A DNA stretch of 64,000 nt from Bufo bufo (taxonomy: Eukaryota > Chordata > Amphibia > Anura > Bufonidae). Shown piece after piece: positions 21,480-31,861 of this stretch. Below the pieces are notes generated by a model. That model saw only the letters and a list, made by a program, of their open reading frames with translations. It was not told the DNA's origin and ran no database searches. The position numbers were made by a program, and so were the translations under genes. How positions within the stretch are numbered: the stretch's first letter is position 1; the number at the start of each line of letters is the position of its first letter. The stretch spans positions 161,107,183 to 161,171,182 of the forward strand of contig NC_053394.1 in the NCBI RefSeq assembly GCF_905171765.1, read 5' to 3'.

Positions 21480-22170
21480 TGTAACAAGGTTCCGAAGGTG
21501 CACTCGGTCCCCCATTACCCGCAGAACTGTTGCTTAGCTTTGGGAATGAGGATCTGTGTTTGACCTCATTCCCAGGGCGGCTAAACTGCTGGGTGGCTCC
21601 CTGCTCCTAAGTCTGCCTTGAGCGCCGAGCTGATCACTCGGTGCTCAACTGGTTGGTCTGCCGGTCATGTGACTCTGGCCACGTCACATGACCTCACTCC
21701 CCACTATAAATACAGGCAGCCTGCTAGCCACAGGTTGCCTGTTAATTTCTAGGTTCCTGGCTATTTCTTGGACTACTGAATACTCACCTGATTCCGTTCC
21801 CTGACGATCCTTTTGCCTGCTCCTCCTGTACTGCGCATCCGTCCTGGTATTGTGACCTCGGCTCCCACCTGACTACTCTCTTAGGACTCCTCTTGTACTT
21901 CTCTACTCTCCTGGTATTTGACCCCAGCTTCTCCTGACCATTCTTTGCTTAACCCTTTGTACTGCGTAGTTCTCTTGGTTCTGACCCAGTCCGTTCATGT
22001 TCCGTATTTTGTCTTGTCTGTCTTCCCTGCACGTATCCTAAGTTAGGGACTGTTGTCCAGTTGTCCCCTGTCATCAGGACTCGTGAGGCAAGTAGGCAGG
22101 GCCAGGGGTGAGGGTGGAGCGCAGTGGTCACTATCCTTCCCCCTGTGTGTGTGTGGACGTGACCGTTACA
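21480..22170 (+). repeat. 5' LTR of Ty3/Gypsy chromodomain element
   Basis: A 691-bp long terminal repeat beginning TGTAAC and ending GTTACA, nearly identical to 32386-33077 (692 bp). It is preceded by the polypurine tract AAAAGGGGGG. It contains a TATA box at 21705 and a pyrimidine-rich downstream half with many CTCCT motifs. Differences between the LTRs are scattered single bases plus ACAAGG versus ACGGGG at the start. Confidence 0.92.
21705..21746 (+). promoter_or_regulatory. LTR core promoter and predicted transcript start
   Basis: TATAAATA starts at 21705. GCCTGTTAAT at 21737-21746 begins 32 bp downstream, where initiation is expected, and is the complement of the sequence just after the LTR (22172-22181). 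The coincidence supports this start. Confidence 0.65.
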
Positions 22171-22171
22171 G

Positions 22172-22182
22172 ATTAACAGGCC
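22172..22182 (+). other. Putative self-priming primer-binding site
   Basis: ATTAACAGGC at 22172-22181, one base after the LTR end, pairs perfectly with GCCTGTTAAT at the predicted RNA start; G at 22171 can add a G-U pair. The usual TGG start of a tRNA-complementary site is absent. Tf1 and sushi-type Gypsy elements use this kind of self-priming, with an 11-nt primer in Tf1. Confidence 0.65.
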
Positions 22183-22198
22183 CAATAACCACTGTATC

Positions 22199-24055
22199 AT
22201 GAATCCTCTTACTACCCTGACTGACCATGTCTCTAACTTGACACAGAGGGTGCAGGAGCTAGGAGAGAAACTCTGTTCTTGTGAGTTAGGGCAAGGTTCT
22301 TCCACTCCTCTGTCCTCCAGTCCACATTTTGAACCCCAGATCAAGCTCCCAGAACCCTTTTCTGGAGACCGGAAGAGGTTTCTCTCCTTTAAGGAGAATT
22401 GCAAATTCTACTTCCGTTTGCGCCCCGTGTCCTCCGGTCCCGAGAGCCAACGCGTGGGGATTATCATTTCTCTACTACAGGGTGATCCCCAGGACTGGGC
22501 ATTTTCGTTACCTCCTGGGGCCAGTTGTCTAACTTCTGTGGAGGTTTTTTTTCAGGCCCTGGGTACCCTCTATGACGAACCAGACAGGGCCCTGGTAGCC
22601 GAGACAGCTCTTAGGGCACTGGTTCAGAGCCATCTCCCTGCGGAGGAGTATTGCACCCAATTCAGGCGGTGGTGTGTCCCCTCAGGATGGAATGAACCAG
22701 CCCTGAAGAGTCAGTTTAGGTCTGGTCTATCTGAGAATTTAAAAGATCTATTAGTCAATTACCAAATTCCTGAGACCTTAGAGGAGATGATGACCCTAGT
22801 TGTCCGACTTGACAGACGAGTTAGAGAGAGACGACAAGAACGACAGTTCTGTTCTCAGATGGTGGTCCAGCCAGAGGCCTTTTCCAGGGACAACACTGAG
22901 GTCTCCACCGAGGAACCCATGCAGGTTGGCATGACCCGGGGTAATCTTTATCGCAGACGCGGAGAGTGCTTCTACTGTGGAGATCCTGGCCATTGGATCA
23001 ACAAGTGTCCTAAGAGGGTCCTCTCTGACAAGTCTCCTAAGGCAAGACAACCTAAAGACCAGGTACACCCTGATTTTTCTAAAGGTAAGCTTTTGGTACC
23101 CATAACAATTTCTCTGGGGGTTAATAAGTGGCCGGGTAAGGCCTTTATTGACTCCGGTTCAGCGGCCAGCATTATTGACTTTGAGTTTGCTTGTAAATTG
23201 GGTATTCAAATGTTTGCTTTACCTACACCTATCCATGTCATGGCTATTGATGCTACTCCCCTGATTGGTGGTACGGTGAGGTCATGTACCTCTGAAATTT
23301 CTCTGTCCGTGGGTGTGTGCCACTCTGAGAGATGTTCTCTTCTAGTCCTAGAGAACCTACTGGTTGAGGTGGTACTAGGGTTGCCTTGGCTCCATTTACA
23401 TAACCCCACAATTGATTGGTCCAAAGGAGAGTTGGTGAAATGGGGACCTAAGTGTGACTCATGCTTGTCCGTGGTCCAGGCTGGGCTTTCAGTAAGGTCT
23501 AATACATTACCCTCTGTTATTAAGGAATATTCTGATGTGTTCTCGTCCCTTACTCCAGAGGTTCTACCCCCCCATAGACCTTATGATTGCGCCATAGAGC
23601 TAATTGAGGGTGCCGGATTTCCTAAAGGTCGAATTTATAATCTTTTAGGGCCCGAACGCAAGGCTATGGAAGATTATATTAAGGAGAGCCTTGCTAAAGG
23701 GCATATTAGACCTTCAGTCTCTCCTATGGGAGCAGGGTTTTTCTTTGTTAAAAAGAAGGATGGTGGTCTTAGGCCTTGTATTGATTACCGGAGATTAAAT
23801 AAAATCACTGTCCAAAATAGATACTCTCTCCCATTGATTCCGGATTTATTTAACCAGGTTTTGGGGGCAACCTGGTTTTCCAAGATTGACCTGAAAGGGA
23901 CATACAATCTAATCCGAATCAAGGAGGGAGACGAATGGAAGACAGCGTTCAATACTCCGATAGGACACTTTGAATATCAGGTGATGCCTTTTGGACTCAG
24001 CAATGCCCCAGCTGTGTTCCAAAACTTAATGAACGATATTCTTAGGAGTTCTTAG
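22199..24055 (+). pseudogene. Gypsy gag-pol: capsid, zinc knuckle, protease, start of reverse transcriptase
   Basis: A 618-residue frame starting at the first ATG after the primer site. Residues about 45-230 are a Ty3/Gypsy capsid of the type domesticated in mammals as the PEG10/RTL genes ([22 protein letters not shown]). A CCHC knuckle lies at about 257-270 ([14 protein letters not shown]). The protease aspartate is at about 318 ([12 protein letters not shown]). The RT follows from about 500 with [17 protein letters not shown], the motif A aspartate ([10 protein letters not shown]) and [13 protein letters not shown]. Gag and pol share one frame with no frameshift between them. The frame ends at a one-base lesion near 24045-24050, just before the YLDD box. 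Confidence 0.9.
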
Positions 24056-24258
24056 GTAAATTTATTATTGTCTATCTTGACGACATTTTGATATTCTCTC
24101 CTGATTTCGAATCTCATGTGTCCCATGTCAAACAAGTATTACAGGTGTTGAGGGAGAACCAGCTGTCCGCTAAGCAAGAGAAATGTGTCTTTGGTGTACA
24201 GGAGATACTGTTTCTAGGGCATGTTTTGACTCCTCACGCCTTTAAGATGGATCCTGGT
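24056..24258 (+). pseudogene. Gypsy pol: RT segment with YLDD box, cut by L1
   Basis: After the frameshift the RT continues in another frame with the catalytic YLDD box (about 24077) and the SAKQEKCVFG and EILFLGHVLT motifs. It is cut at AAGATGGATCCTGGT (24244-24258), the duplicated target of the L1. The sequence resumes at 30402. Confidence 0.85.
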
Positions 24259-24472
24259 GACTTCCGGTTCCGGCGCGCACATGTGAAGACGTGCAGTGGA
24301 GGAGCTCCGTACACCCTGCTATATATCGGGGGTTTGCCGGGACCAGAAGCGGGATCGCAGCTGCCTATTTTGAACCGGGTGGCTCATGGACAGATACCTG
24401 GTCCGCAACGGTCCCCCACTGATGACCTCTTCACTCCTGCAGAGAGAACTGGCGCTGACGCGATCCGACAAG

Positions 24473-25405
24473 ATGGCGGAGGGTAAGCGGAGAACAACTG
24501 GCTCCTCTTCACAGCCCCCCCTACCCCCCGATGCAGATGAATCATCTAGCGGGGAATCGCCACCACAATCGCAGCAGTCGCTGCAGCTCCAGGAGCTGGA
24601 GCTCCCTAGCAAAGAAATCGCTTTGGCGGTGGCGCAAATACTGGCCCCAGATATTAAGGCCACGTTGGAGTCCACCATTGCTGGGACTATGAAACAGCTA
24701 CAGCTGGACATTGCGCAAAATTCTTCCCATATTCGGGAATTAGAGCAGAGGACAGGGACCCTGGAAGACGAACTTTGCAAAACTCAGTCTCAAGTAAGAG
24801 ACATAATTCGTATTAACCAGGCCCTGCAAGATAAAGTGGAGGACCTGGAAAACCGCTCCCATAGGAGTAATATTCGCATAGTGGGTCTCCCTGAAGATAT
24901 CCCAGCACATCATTTGGCGCGCTTTTGCTCCTCAGAACTCCCGCAAGCGCTGGGATTTGAGTCGCCGCTCACTGTAGAGAGGGCCCATAGAATTGGCCCC
25001 CCCAGAGAACCACGCGTTGATAACCAGCTATCCAGGCCGAGACCAGTTATTGTTAAATTTCTCAATTATGCTGACAAGGAGGCCATCTTGGGGAAATACA
25101 GACGCCTGACTCAACCCCTCAGAGTTAAAGGAAACAAGCTCCTTTTATTCAGCGATTATTCTATGGAAGTAGCTAAAAGAAGGAGAGCGTTTTCCCAGAT
25201 ATGCACACAATTGGTCCAGAGGAAAATCCGCTTTGCTCTCATTTATCCGGCTGTATTGCGTGTATTTAAACAAAATGGAGGAACTGACACCTATTTAACA
25301 CCGAGAGAAGCGACAGAGGCCTTAGAAGACGGCGACTTCTCGGATGGCTCGAGGCCCAGGTCAACACCCAGGGGTCGTTCTTCACCCAGAGGAGGACGCT
25401 CGTAG
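24473..25405 (+). CDS. L1 ORF1 protein (RNA-binding chaperone)
   Basis: I choose the ATG at 24473 (MAEGKRRTTG, context ACAAGATGG) over the in-frame one at 24386, because the first 29 residues look like leader; the protein is then 310 residues. An acidic Ser/Pro/Gln start is followed by a coiled coil at about residues 65-135 (ending VEDLENRSHRSN), an RRM-like domain (NIRIVGLPEDI, RPVIVKFLNYADKEAIL) and a C-terminal domain (FSDYSMEVAKRRRAF). The Arg/Ser/Pro-rich tail is basic. L1 ORF1p trimers coat the element RNA and assist target-primed reverse transcription. The frame is intact. Confidence 0.9.
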   Translation: MAEGKRRTTGSSSQPPLPPDADESSSGESPPQSQQSLQLQELELPSKEIALAVAQILAPDIKATLESTIAGTMKQLQLDIAQNSSHIRELEQRTGTLEDELCKTQSQVRDIIRINQALQDKVEDLENRSHRSNIRIVGLPEDIPAHHLARFCSSELPQALGFESPLTVERAHRIGPPREPRVDNQLSRPRPVIVKFLNYADKEAILGKYRRLTQPLRVKGNKLLLFSDYSMEVAKRRRAFSQICTQLVQRKIRFALIYPAVLRVFKQNGGTDTYLTPREATEALEDGDFSDGSRPRSTPRGRSSPRGGRS

Positions 25406-26000
25406 TCAATTATCGCCGAGACCAGGTGACATGTCCCAGAATAGGCCTGGTGAAGCCTTTAGCCAGGTATCCCGATCAGACTGGGACTGATATATGCTGT
25501 AACAAACAGCCATGGCAGGAAAATGAATATACATAACTTGTGAGTTATTAACCTGATATTGCCGGGACTATGTTTATTCTTAGACCACTACCTTCTAGAT
25601 GGTCATTGATAGAAATACCTTTAAATGAAAGCAAGGTGAAGGAGGGAAGGGAGAACAGAGTGGAGGGTTTTGTTGGCTAATCATCTATGGGTTGTGGAGC
25701 CGATGGTAAAATGTGATTTCACAGGTGGGAATCTGGCGGGACAGAGTCTGTATGTACTCGCCAGTTCAGTGCGAAAAAAGTGAAGTCTAAAGTGCCTTAT
25801 GACAGATTCATGTGGGGTATACTCACTCAATGGTTTATTGTTAATGTTAATACTGTTATATACAGGTTGGGGGGAATGTTCTTAGCCACTTTTACGGTCA
25901 TGCTCCATGGATGTTCTGCACTGTCTATTTATAGTATAAGCTGCTGGGGGCGGTCTCTCCCAGGTGATACCCCTTGCAAACCCTTTATTCGAAATCAATT
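25406..26000 (+). other. L1 inter-ORF region
   Basis: About 0.6 kb between the ORF1 stop and the ORF2 ATG, with no conserved frame. An 18-bp stretch TATTGTTAATGTTAATAC lies near 25837. This is longer than the very short spacer of mammalian L1s. Confidence 0.5.
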
Positions 26001-26740
26001 ATGAAAGTAGTCACTTGGAATGTAAAGGGCCTTAGAGCCCCACAGAAAAGAATGATGGTCCTCAAACACCTCAAGAAATTGAAAGCGGATATTGCATTAC
26101 TGCAGGAGACAAACCTGGGGAGGCTGACCTATGGCGCATGAAGCGTCTTTGGGTAGGGCATGTCATGGGATCCTCATCATGCGGTAGGAAAGCGGGGGTG
26201 ATAATTCTCATACATAAGCGAGTAAGTCATAATGTGATCGCTTCTGAATGTGATGAAGAAGGCAGGATTATACATCTTAAATTGTCCACGGATGCAGGTC
26301 TTATAGACCTATTCAATGTTTATGGTCCTAACACTGGTCAGGCCCCTTTTTTTAGGGTCTTAGAAAGCCAAATTCTACAGGAGGCAGGAAACCAGATTTT
26401 AGTCATGGGAGATCTTAACGCAGTGCATAATCCAGAAGAAGATAGGAAACAGACACACCCTTCGCTCCACTCTACGCAGCCTAGCAGAGGTGGAAGATTT
26501 TCTTTAGAACCTCTTATTAAATCCACGGGTTTGACAGATATTTGGAGATTCCTGAACCCAGTAGAAAGGGAATTCACCCATTTTTCACATGTCCACCGGT
26601 CGTGGTCCAGGATTGATTATGCCCTGACCTCGCCACAACTTTCGAAAAAAGTCCTTCAGGCTAAGATCACGGACATGGTGATATCTGGACCACGCCCCGG
26701 TATGCATCACTATTGCAGAAAACACCCCCAGAGGTACTGA
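26001..26740 (+). pseudogene. L1 ORF2 endonuclease domain, two frameshifts
   Basis: Starts at ATG 26001 (MKVVTWNVKGLRAPQ). APE-type endonuclease motifs seen are WNVKG, LLQETN, the GDLNAV box and RIDYAL. The frame slips near 26117-26123 and again near 26684, where the SDH motif region falls into another frame. After the second slip it is back in the frame of the start, which is also the frame of the RT at 26769. A small pair of indels therefore disables an otherwise recognisable domain. Confidence 0.88.
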
Positions 26741-26768
26741 TAGGGTTTGGCGTTTACCTAGTTACCTT

Positions 26769-29700
26769 ATGGCCGACGATGATTTTTTAGATAGACTGAA
26801 AGGATGGTGGTGGGAATTTCTGGACAATAATTCGGGCCATCGTGATAATCCTTGCCTCCTGTGGGATACTGCTAAAGCAGTTATTCGCGGTAATTTCATT
26901 TCATATACAACAGCAAAAAAAAGGAAAATATGGCTAGGGCTCCAACATGCCACCGATGAGGTCCGTTCTGCTTACACTTCTTACTTAGCGAGTCCAACCG
27001 ACATAAATAGGATTAAGTGGGTGACAGCAAAACACAATTATGATCACAAGTTAGAGCAACAAGTCAAACTCCATATGGATTATCACTCGGCCAAGTTGTT
27101 TAAATATGGCAATAAGGCAGGTAAAATGCTAGCTAATTTAATCAACACACAACGTTATAACCCTGCCATTAGGTCAATTTTAGATGAAGAGGGGAAAAAG
27201 CTTACTAGTCCGAAAGACATAGTTGAATGCTTTAGAAAATATTATGAAGCACTCTATTCCCAAGACAAGTTTAACCAGTCACGGGCGGAAGAACTTCTAG
27301 CTAATGTCTCTCTCCCTAAACTTTCAGAAGATATGTTAAATAGTCTTAATAAACCAATTACAGTAGAGGAGGTTCAGGGCACCATTAAGTCACTTAGCAA
27401 CGGGAAAGCTCCGGGTCCGGATGGATTCCCGGCGGAGTTCTTCAAGGCCCTTGCGGCGGATGTCTCCCCGGTTTTGCAGGAGCTTTTTGACTCCTGTTTA
27501 CACGGGGGGGGAGGGGGGGACATTATGTCTACAGGGAAGCTGGCCCATATCAAACTGATTCCTAAACCAGGTAAAGATACTGCTCAGATGGGATCTTATC
27601 GCCCGATATCGCTAATTAACCAGGACCTAAAAATTATGACTAAACTAATGACCAATAGACTAGCGGATCTCATGCCATCCCTGATCGGACCACACCAGGT
27701 CGGATTCACAAAGGGGAGAGCAGCGGTCACTAATATCAGGACAGTTTTAACGATACAGGATCATCTTTTTTATAATCAGAATCTAGCTCGTTGCCTTGCC
27801 CTGCTGTCTGTGGACGCGGAAAAGGCTTTCGATAATGTTAATTGGAATTGGCTTGGGAAAACGCTGGAGGCCTTTGGCTTTACAGGGCCTTTCCGGACGT
27901 TCCTAGATAAACTATATGCTGGCCCAATGGCCCATCTACCTGTTTTTTTGTCGACGCCTTTCCGCCTCCACAGGGGCACGAGACAGGGTTGCCCCCTATC
28001 CCCGCTCCTCTTTAACTTAGCCCTGGAACCTTTAGTTAGATTCCTGATACATTCTGATGTGTATCAAGGGATTAAGGTGGGAACTAAAGAAACTAAACTT
28101 ATATGTTTCGCAGATGACATACTTATCTTCCTTAACTCCCCAGAAACAGATCTTAATAAAGTATTAGATTCTCTACAATATTTTGGGGAAATGACAGGCT
28201 ATCGGGTGAACGTGAGCAAAAGTCAATTACTATATTTAAAAGGATATACTAGAGATCGCACAGCACCAATTATGCTCCAAGAGGTAGAAGTAGTCCCCCA
28301 ATATTTGACCTATCTAGGGATTAAAATAGGTAGAAGTCCGCTGTCCCTTTACAAATTAAACTATAGCCCACTAATTAGAAAAATAGAGGAAGAACTTGAT
28401 AAGTGGCTGAATCTGCCATTGTCTTTATTCGGGAGGGCCCATCTAGTGAAGATGGTCAGCTTTGCTAGACTACTTTATCCCATGCAAACAATTCCTCTCC
28501 TGATAACACATATGGATGTTGCCAAGATCCAAAAGGCTTTCTCACGCTTTTTATGGCAAGGTAGGAGACCGAGGATAGCATACGCAAAGCTATGTCTATT
28601 AAAATGGGAGGGGGGCATACAGATGCCTAATATCAGGAATTACAACCTAGCTTCCCTCTGGAGACATATTAAAGATTGGATATCTGATTCCTCAAATTTT
28701 TCTAATACCCCCTTGGATAAGGAATTAGCCGCTCCATGGGATTTGAGAGCTATTTTACACACCAGAATCCGAGACATTCCTCTGGCTTTGAGGAAATATA
28801 CACTTCTAAAAGACACTTTAGCTACGTGGAGAGGGGTACGTAAACTTTTTAGGTTGCCTATGTACCTATCCCCATACATGCCATTATGGACCCTCCCAGC
28901 CTTCCAAGCAGGGAGACAATCAGTAATGTTTACACTCTGGAAGAGGAAGGGAATTATTACCTTGAAACAGTTGCTTAACCCTATGGGAAGTGAGTTATTG
29001 TCTTGGCAAAATATCAGGTCCCAGTTCCAGTTGCCTCCCTCGCACTTTCTCCCATATAGTCAAGTTAATTCATACTGCAGGTCTCAGTCACTGGACATGG
29101 GTGACCAAGAAAGGAGAGTTTGGTTCGATGCTCTAATGGGAACTCAAAATAATTCTCTTTCAGATCTATACAGGAAAATTCAAAATACTCATTCGATTCC
29201 TATAGAAGCAAAAGTTTTCCAGAAATGGGAAGTTGAGCTGGGGGTAGAGGAGTTGACCCCAAAGTTAAGGGAAGGCTTGGAACGTGTGAGGCAGGCGACA
29301 GGAAATGAGACTTGGAGGGAAATGCACTTTAGGATTTTGCACAAAGCAACATATGCGTTTGACTTATCTTATAGGGATGCTCCGGCTCACTATCTTAGAT
29401 GGTGCCCAAAATGTCAACTCCAGAAAGCCAATCTGTTGCATGGGCTGTGGAACTGCCCGTCTTTAATTCCCCTGTGGAAGGGTGTGCTAGAACTCATGAA
29501 ACAGATCTGGGGAGTGGAAGTACAATTGAACCCACTACATTGTATTTTTCACTATATACCTTGGGATGTTAAGGGGGAAATAACTCACTCCACACATATC
29601 AAAGGTATTCATCTGTTTTTACTAGCAGTAAAGAAAACAATATTGAGACACTGGATATTCCCCACCATTCCCACTTTAGATGAAACAGTAGGCATTATGA

Positions 29701-29867
29701 GTCGTATTCTCTATATCATGGATGTCAAACTCATGGCCCTCCAGCTGTTGCAAAACTACAACTCCCAGCATTCCCTGATAGCTGTAGTATGCCCAGGCAT
29801 GATGGGAGTTGTAGTTTTGCAACAGCTGGAGGGCCACGAGTTTGACATCCCTGCTCTATATGTATAG
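26769..29867 (+). CDS. L1 ORF2 reverse transcriptase and C-terminal region
   Basis: A 1032-residue open frame in the frame of the ORF2 start. RT motifs in order are KAPGPDGFPAEFFK, GSYRPISLIN, motif A with Asp (LLSVDAEKAFDNVNW), TRQGCPLSPLLF and the FADD box near residue 447 (FADDILIFL). The C-terminal Cys/His segment (CPKCQLQKANLLHGLWNCP) is typical of L1. The protein would make cDNA at an endonuclease nick. About the last 50 residues come from a hAT MITE inserted in frame, which replaces the natural terminus. The first Met is internal; the true protein begins at 26001. Confidence 0.9.
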   Translation: MADDDFLDRLKGWWWEFLDNNSGHRDNPCLLWDTAKAVIRGNFISYTTAKKRKIWLGLQHATDEVRSAYTSYLASPTDINRIKWVTAKHNYDHKLEQQVKLHMDYHSAKLFKYGNKAGKMLANLINTQRYNPAIRSILDEEGKKLTSPKDIVECFRKYYEALYSQDKFNQSRAEELLANVSLPKLSEDMLNSLNKPITVEEVQGTIKSLSNGKAPGPDGFPAEFFKALAADVSPVLQELFDSCLHGGGGGDIMSTGKLAHIKLIPKPGKDTAQMGSYRPISLINQDLKIMTKLMTNRLADLMPSLIGPHQVGFTKGRAAVTNIRTVLTIQDHLFYNQNLARCLALLSVDAEKAFDNVNWNWLGKTLEAFGFTGPFRTFLDKLYAGPMAHLPVFLSTPFRLHRGTRQGCPLSPLLFNLALEPLVRFLIHSDVYQGIKVGTKETKLICFADDILIFLNSPETDLNKVLDSLQYFGEMTGYRVNVSKSQLLYLKGYTRDRTAPIMLQEVEVVPQYLTYLGIKIGRSPLSLYKLNYSPLIRKIEEELDKWLNLPLSLFGRAHLVKMVSFARLLYPMQTIPLLITHMDVAKIQKAFSRFLWQGRRPRIAYAKLCLLKWEGGIQMPNIRNYNLASLWRHIKDWISDSSNFSNTPLDKELAAPWDLRAILHTRIRDIPLALRKYTLLKDTLATWRGVRKLFRLPMYLSPYMPLWTLPAFQAGRQSVMFTLWKRKGIITLKQLLNPMGSELLSWQNIRSQFQLPPSHFLPYSQVNSYCRSQSLDMGDQERRVWFDALMGTQNNSLSDLYRKIQNTHSIPIEAKVFQKWEVELGVEELTPKLREGLERVRQATGNETWREMHFRILHKATYAFDLSYRDAPAHYLRWCPKCQLQKANLLHGLWNCPSLIPLWKGVLELMKQIWGVEVQLNPLHCIFHYIPWDVKGEITHSTHIKGIHLFLLAVKKTILRHWIFPTIPTLDETVGIMSRILYIMDVKLMALQLLQNYNSQHSLIAVVCPGMMGVVVLQQLEGHEFDIPALYV
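29717..29853. mobile_element. hAT-type MITE inside L1 ORF2
   Basis: A 137-bp palindrome-like element with ends CATGGATGTCAAACTC and GAGTTTGACATCCCTG, flanked by a perfect 8-bp duplication CTCTATAT (29709-29716 and 29854-29861). The inner arms contain GTTGCAAAACTACAACTCCC and its complement. The 8-bp duplication and CA...TG ends indicate hAT. Fragments of the same family with ACAACTCCCAGCAT appear near 33575 (complement), 40930 and 50916. Confidence 0.88.
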
Positions 29868-30401
29868 GCTGGAGGCAGAGAACAATATTTAAGATAAATC
29901 CACAAAATCCTTCTTCATTAAGTGGAGGAAATTTGTCATGTATGTTCTAACTCCTATGGAGATTCAGGAGGTTATGAAGCCTTTTCGTCACACTAAATGG
30001 TATCTGGAAGAACAGATAAAGGGGACGTTAGGTGCACTAGAAATAGATACCCCGTGATGGTAGCTTTTGCTAACTAGAGGTGCAGACATGATCCCTTTAG
30101 GTTATGGATATAGAGGCCAGCAAGCGACCGTGAGGCAGACATCCTTGATGGAGAGTTCTTTTACTTGACTGAAAGTTGGGGCACACAGTTGGGGTGATAA
30201 AAGTTCATGGGAGGGGGGAGGTGGGTGGGAGAAAATGGAAAATTGGGAAATATTATTATCTTATGCAATATATGGCACTCTATTGTACGTGTATCTGGAA
30301 ATGACATATGTATCTGCTAAGTGTCTTTTTTCATATGTATCCTGCTAATCAATGTTTTCCTGAATAAAAATATTTTGAAAAAAAAAAAGATGGATCCTGG
30401 T

Positions 30402-30957
30402 AAGGTTTTAGCAATTAAGGAATGGGTAAGGCCTTCATCGTAAATTTATCATGAATTTTTCTGTAATTGCTAAGCCATTGACCGACCTTACTAAGAAAGG
30501 GGCGGATTTGGAGAATTGGTCTACCAAGGCCATTTCTTCATTTGAAACATTAAAAAAGGCATTTAGTAGCGCTCCCATTCTGATCCAGCCTGATCAGGAG
30601 AGACCCTTTATTGTGGAGGTGGATGCGTCCGAGGACGGCGCAGGAGCAGTCCTTTCACAAGGTCCTGCTTGCCTCACTAACCTGAGACCGTGTGCCTTCT
30701 TCTCTAGGAAATTCTCTCCCATGGAGAAAAACTACGACATAGGGAATAGGGAGCTGCTGGCTTTTAAATGGGCATTTGAGGAGTGGAGACATTTTTTGGA
30801 GGGGGCAAGGCATCGAGTAACTGTTGTCACTGATCATAAAAACCTAATGTTTCTCGAGTCCGCTAAGAGGTTGAATCCCCGACAAGCCCGATGGGCTCTG
30901 TTTTTTTTACCCGTTTTGATTTCTCCATTACGTTCAGGCCGGGAAGTAAAAATGTGA
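30402..30957 (+). pseudogene. Gypsy pol: RT connection and RNase H
   Basis: Pol resumes after the L1. About 45 bp seems missing near 30440, where the connection region jumps to [16 protein letters not shown]. RNase H follows with its acidic residues: D in [15 protein letters not shown] in [16 protein letters not shown] and D in VTDHKNL. The frame is lost at an eight-T run around 30900-30908 and the product continues in the frame of 30891. Confidence 0.85.
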
Positions 30958-31861
30958 AGGCAGACACATTATCTCGGAGCTTCCATGCTTTTCAACCCAC
31001 TGAGACGCCGCCTGAATCCATCCTACCAGCAAACATCTTCTTAGCGGCTCTTACCCAGGATATCTCGGCTCGCATTAAGGCTGAACAACATCTGGCACCG
31101 GCATCCACCCCAACAGATAAGTTGTTTGTTCCCGTACAATTTAGTCTCCAGCTGTTGGGTGAGTGTCACGATTCTGCCTTTTGTGGACATCCGGGTGTTG
31201 AGGGCACTAAGGATCTGGTTTCTAGATCTTATTGGTGGCCCACTCTGACCAGGGATGTCAAGTCCTACGTGTCAGCCTGTGAGGTTTGTGCCAGGTCTAA
31301 GACACCTAGGACTCGCCCTGCTGGTAACCTACGACCCCTACCCATTCCCAGTAGACCCTGGTCCCATATCTCGATGGACTTTATAACTGACCTACCGCTG
31401 GCGGAGGGTAAGACTGTGGTTTGGGTAGTGGTCGATAGGTTTAGCAAGATGGTTCATTTCATTCCCCTGTCTAAACTTCCGAATGCTAAAACCCTGGCGT
31501 CTATTTTTGTGAGAGAGATTGTTCGTTTACATGGCATCCCGGAAAATATTGTTTCGGACAGGGGTGTGCAGTTTGTGTCAAAATTCTGGATGGCCTTCTG
31601 TCAAAGATGTAAAATTTGTTGTCTTTTTCTTCCGCCTACCATCCTGAGAGTAATGGGCAGACTGAACACCTTAATCAGTCTGTGGAACAATTCCTGAGGT
31701 TGTATGTTGCTGATGACCAGCAATTATGGGTCAAATTCCTTCCGTTGGCTGAATTTGCTTTGAATAACCATATCAATTCTTCTGCTGGGGTCTCCACCCT
31801 GAAGCTGATAAACTCTCCTCCGAACTGTGCACAGTTTGGGCCCGGGTTCAATCGAACCTAG
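30891..31861 (+). pseudogene. Gypsy pol: integrase, two frames
   Basis: The first frame (30891-31697) holds the linker [17 protein letters not shown], the zinc-binding HHCC domain (H in CGHPG, CEVCARSK) and the catalytic core with two of the three acidic residues (SMDFITDLP and VSDRGVQF). A frameshift near 31600-31640 moves the third into another frame (31616-31861), with HPESNGQTEHLNQ supplying the catalytic Glu. The enzyme would insert element DNA and make the 5-bp target duplication seen here. The break between the second and third catalytic residues makes it non-functional. Confidence 0.88.

Larger units (their letters stand above)
24259..30386 (+). mobile_element. Near full-length L1 retrotransposon
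   Basis: A 6.1-kb insertion with a perfect 15-bp target duplication (AAGATGGATCCTGGT at 24244-24258 and 30387-30401). It starts with a GC-rich leader (GACTTCCGGTTCCGGCG), encodes ORF1 and ORF2, and ends with AATAAA (30363) and a short poly-A tail. ORF2 carries two frameshifts that lie close together and cancel. A 137-bp hAT MITE sits near the ORF2 end. It is younger than the Gypsy element it interrupts. Confidence 0.93.

Noticed and set aside
22171..22190. tRNA-primed primer-binding site after the 5' LTR
   Set aside because: No TGG-initial match next to the LTR end; the sequence instead complements the predicted transcript start.
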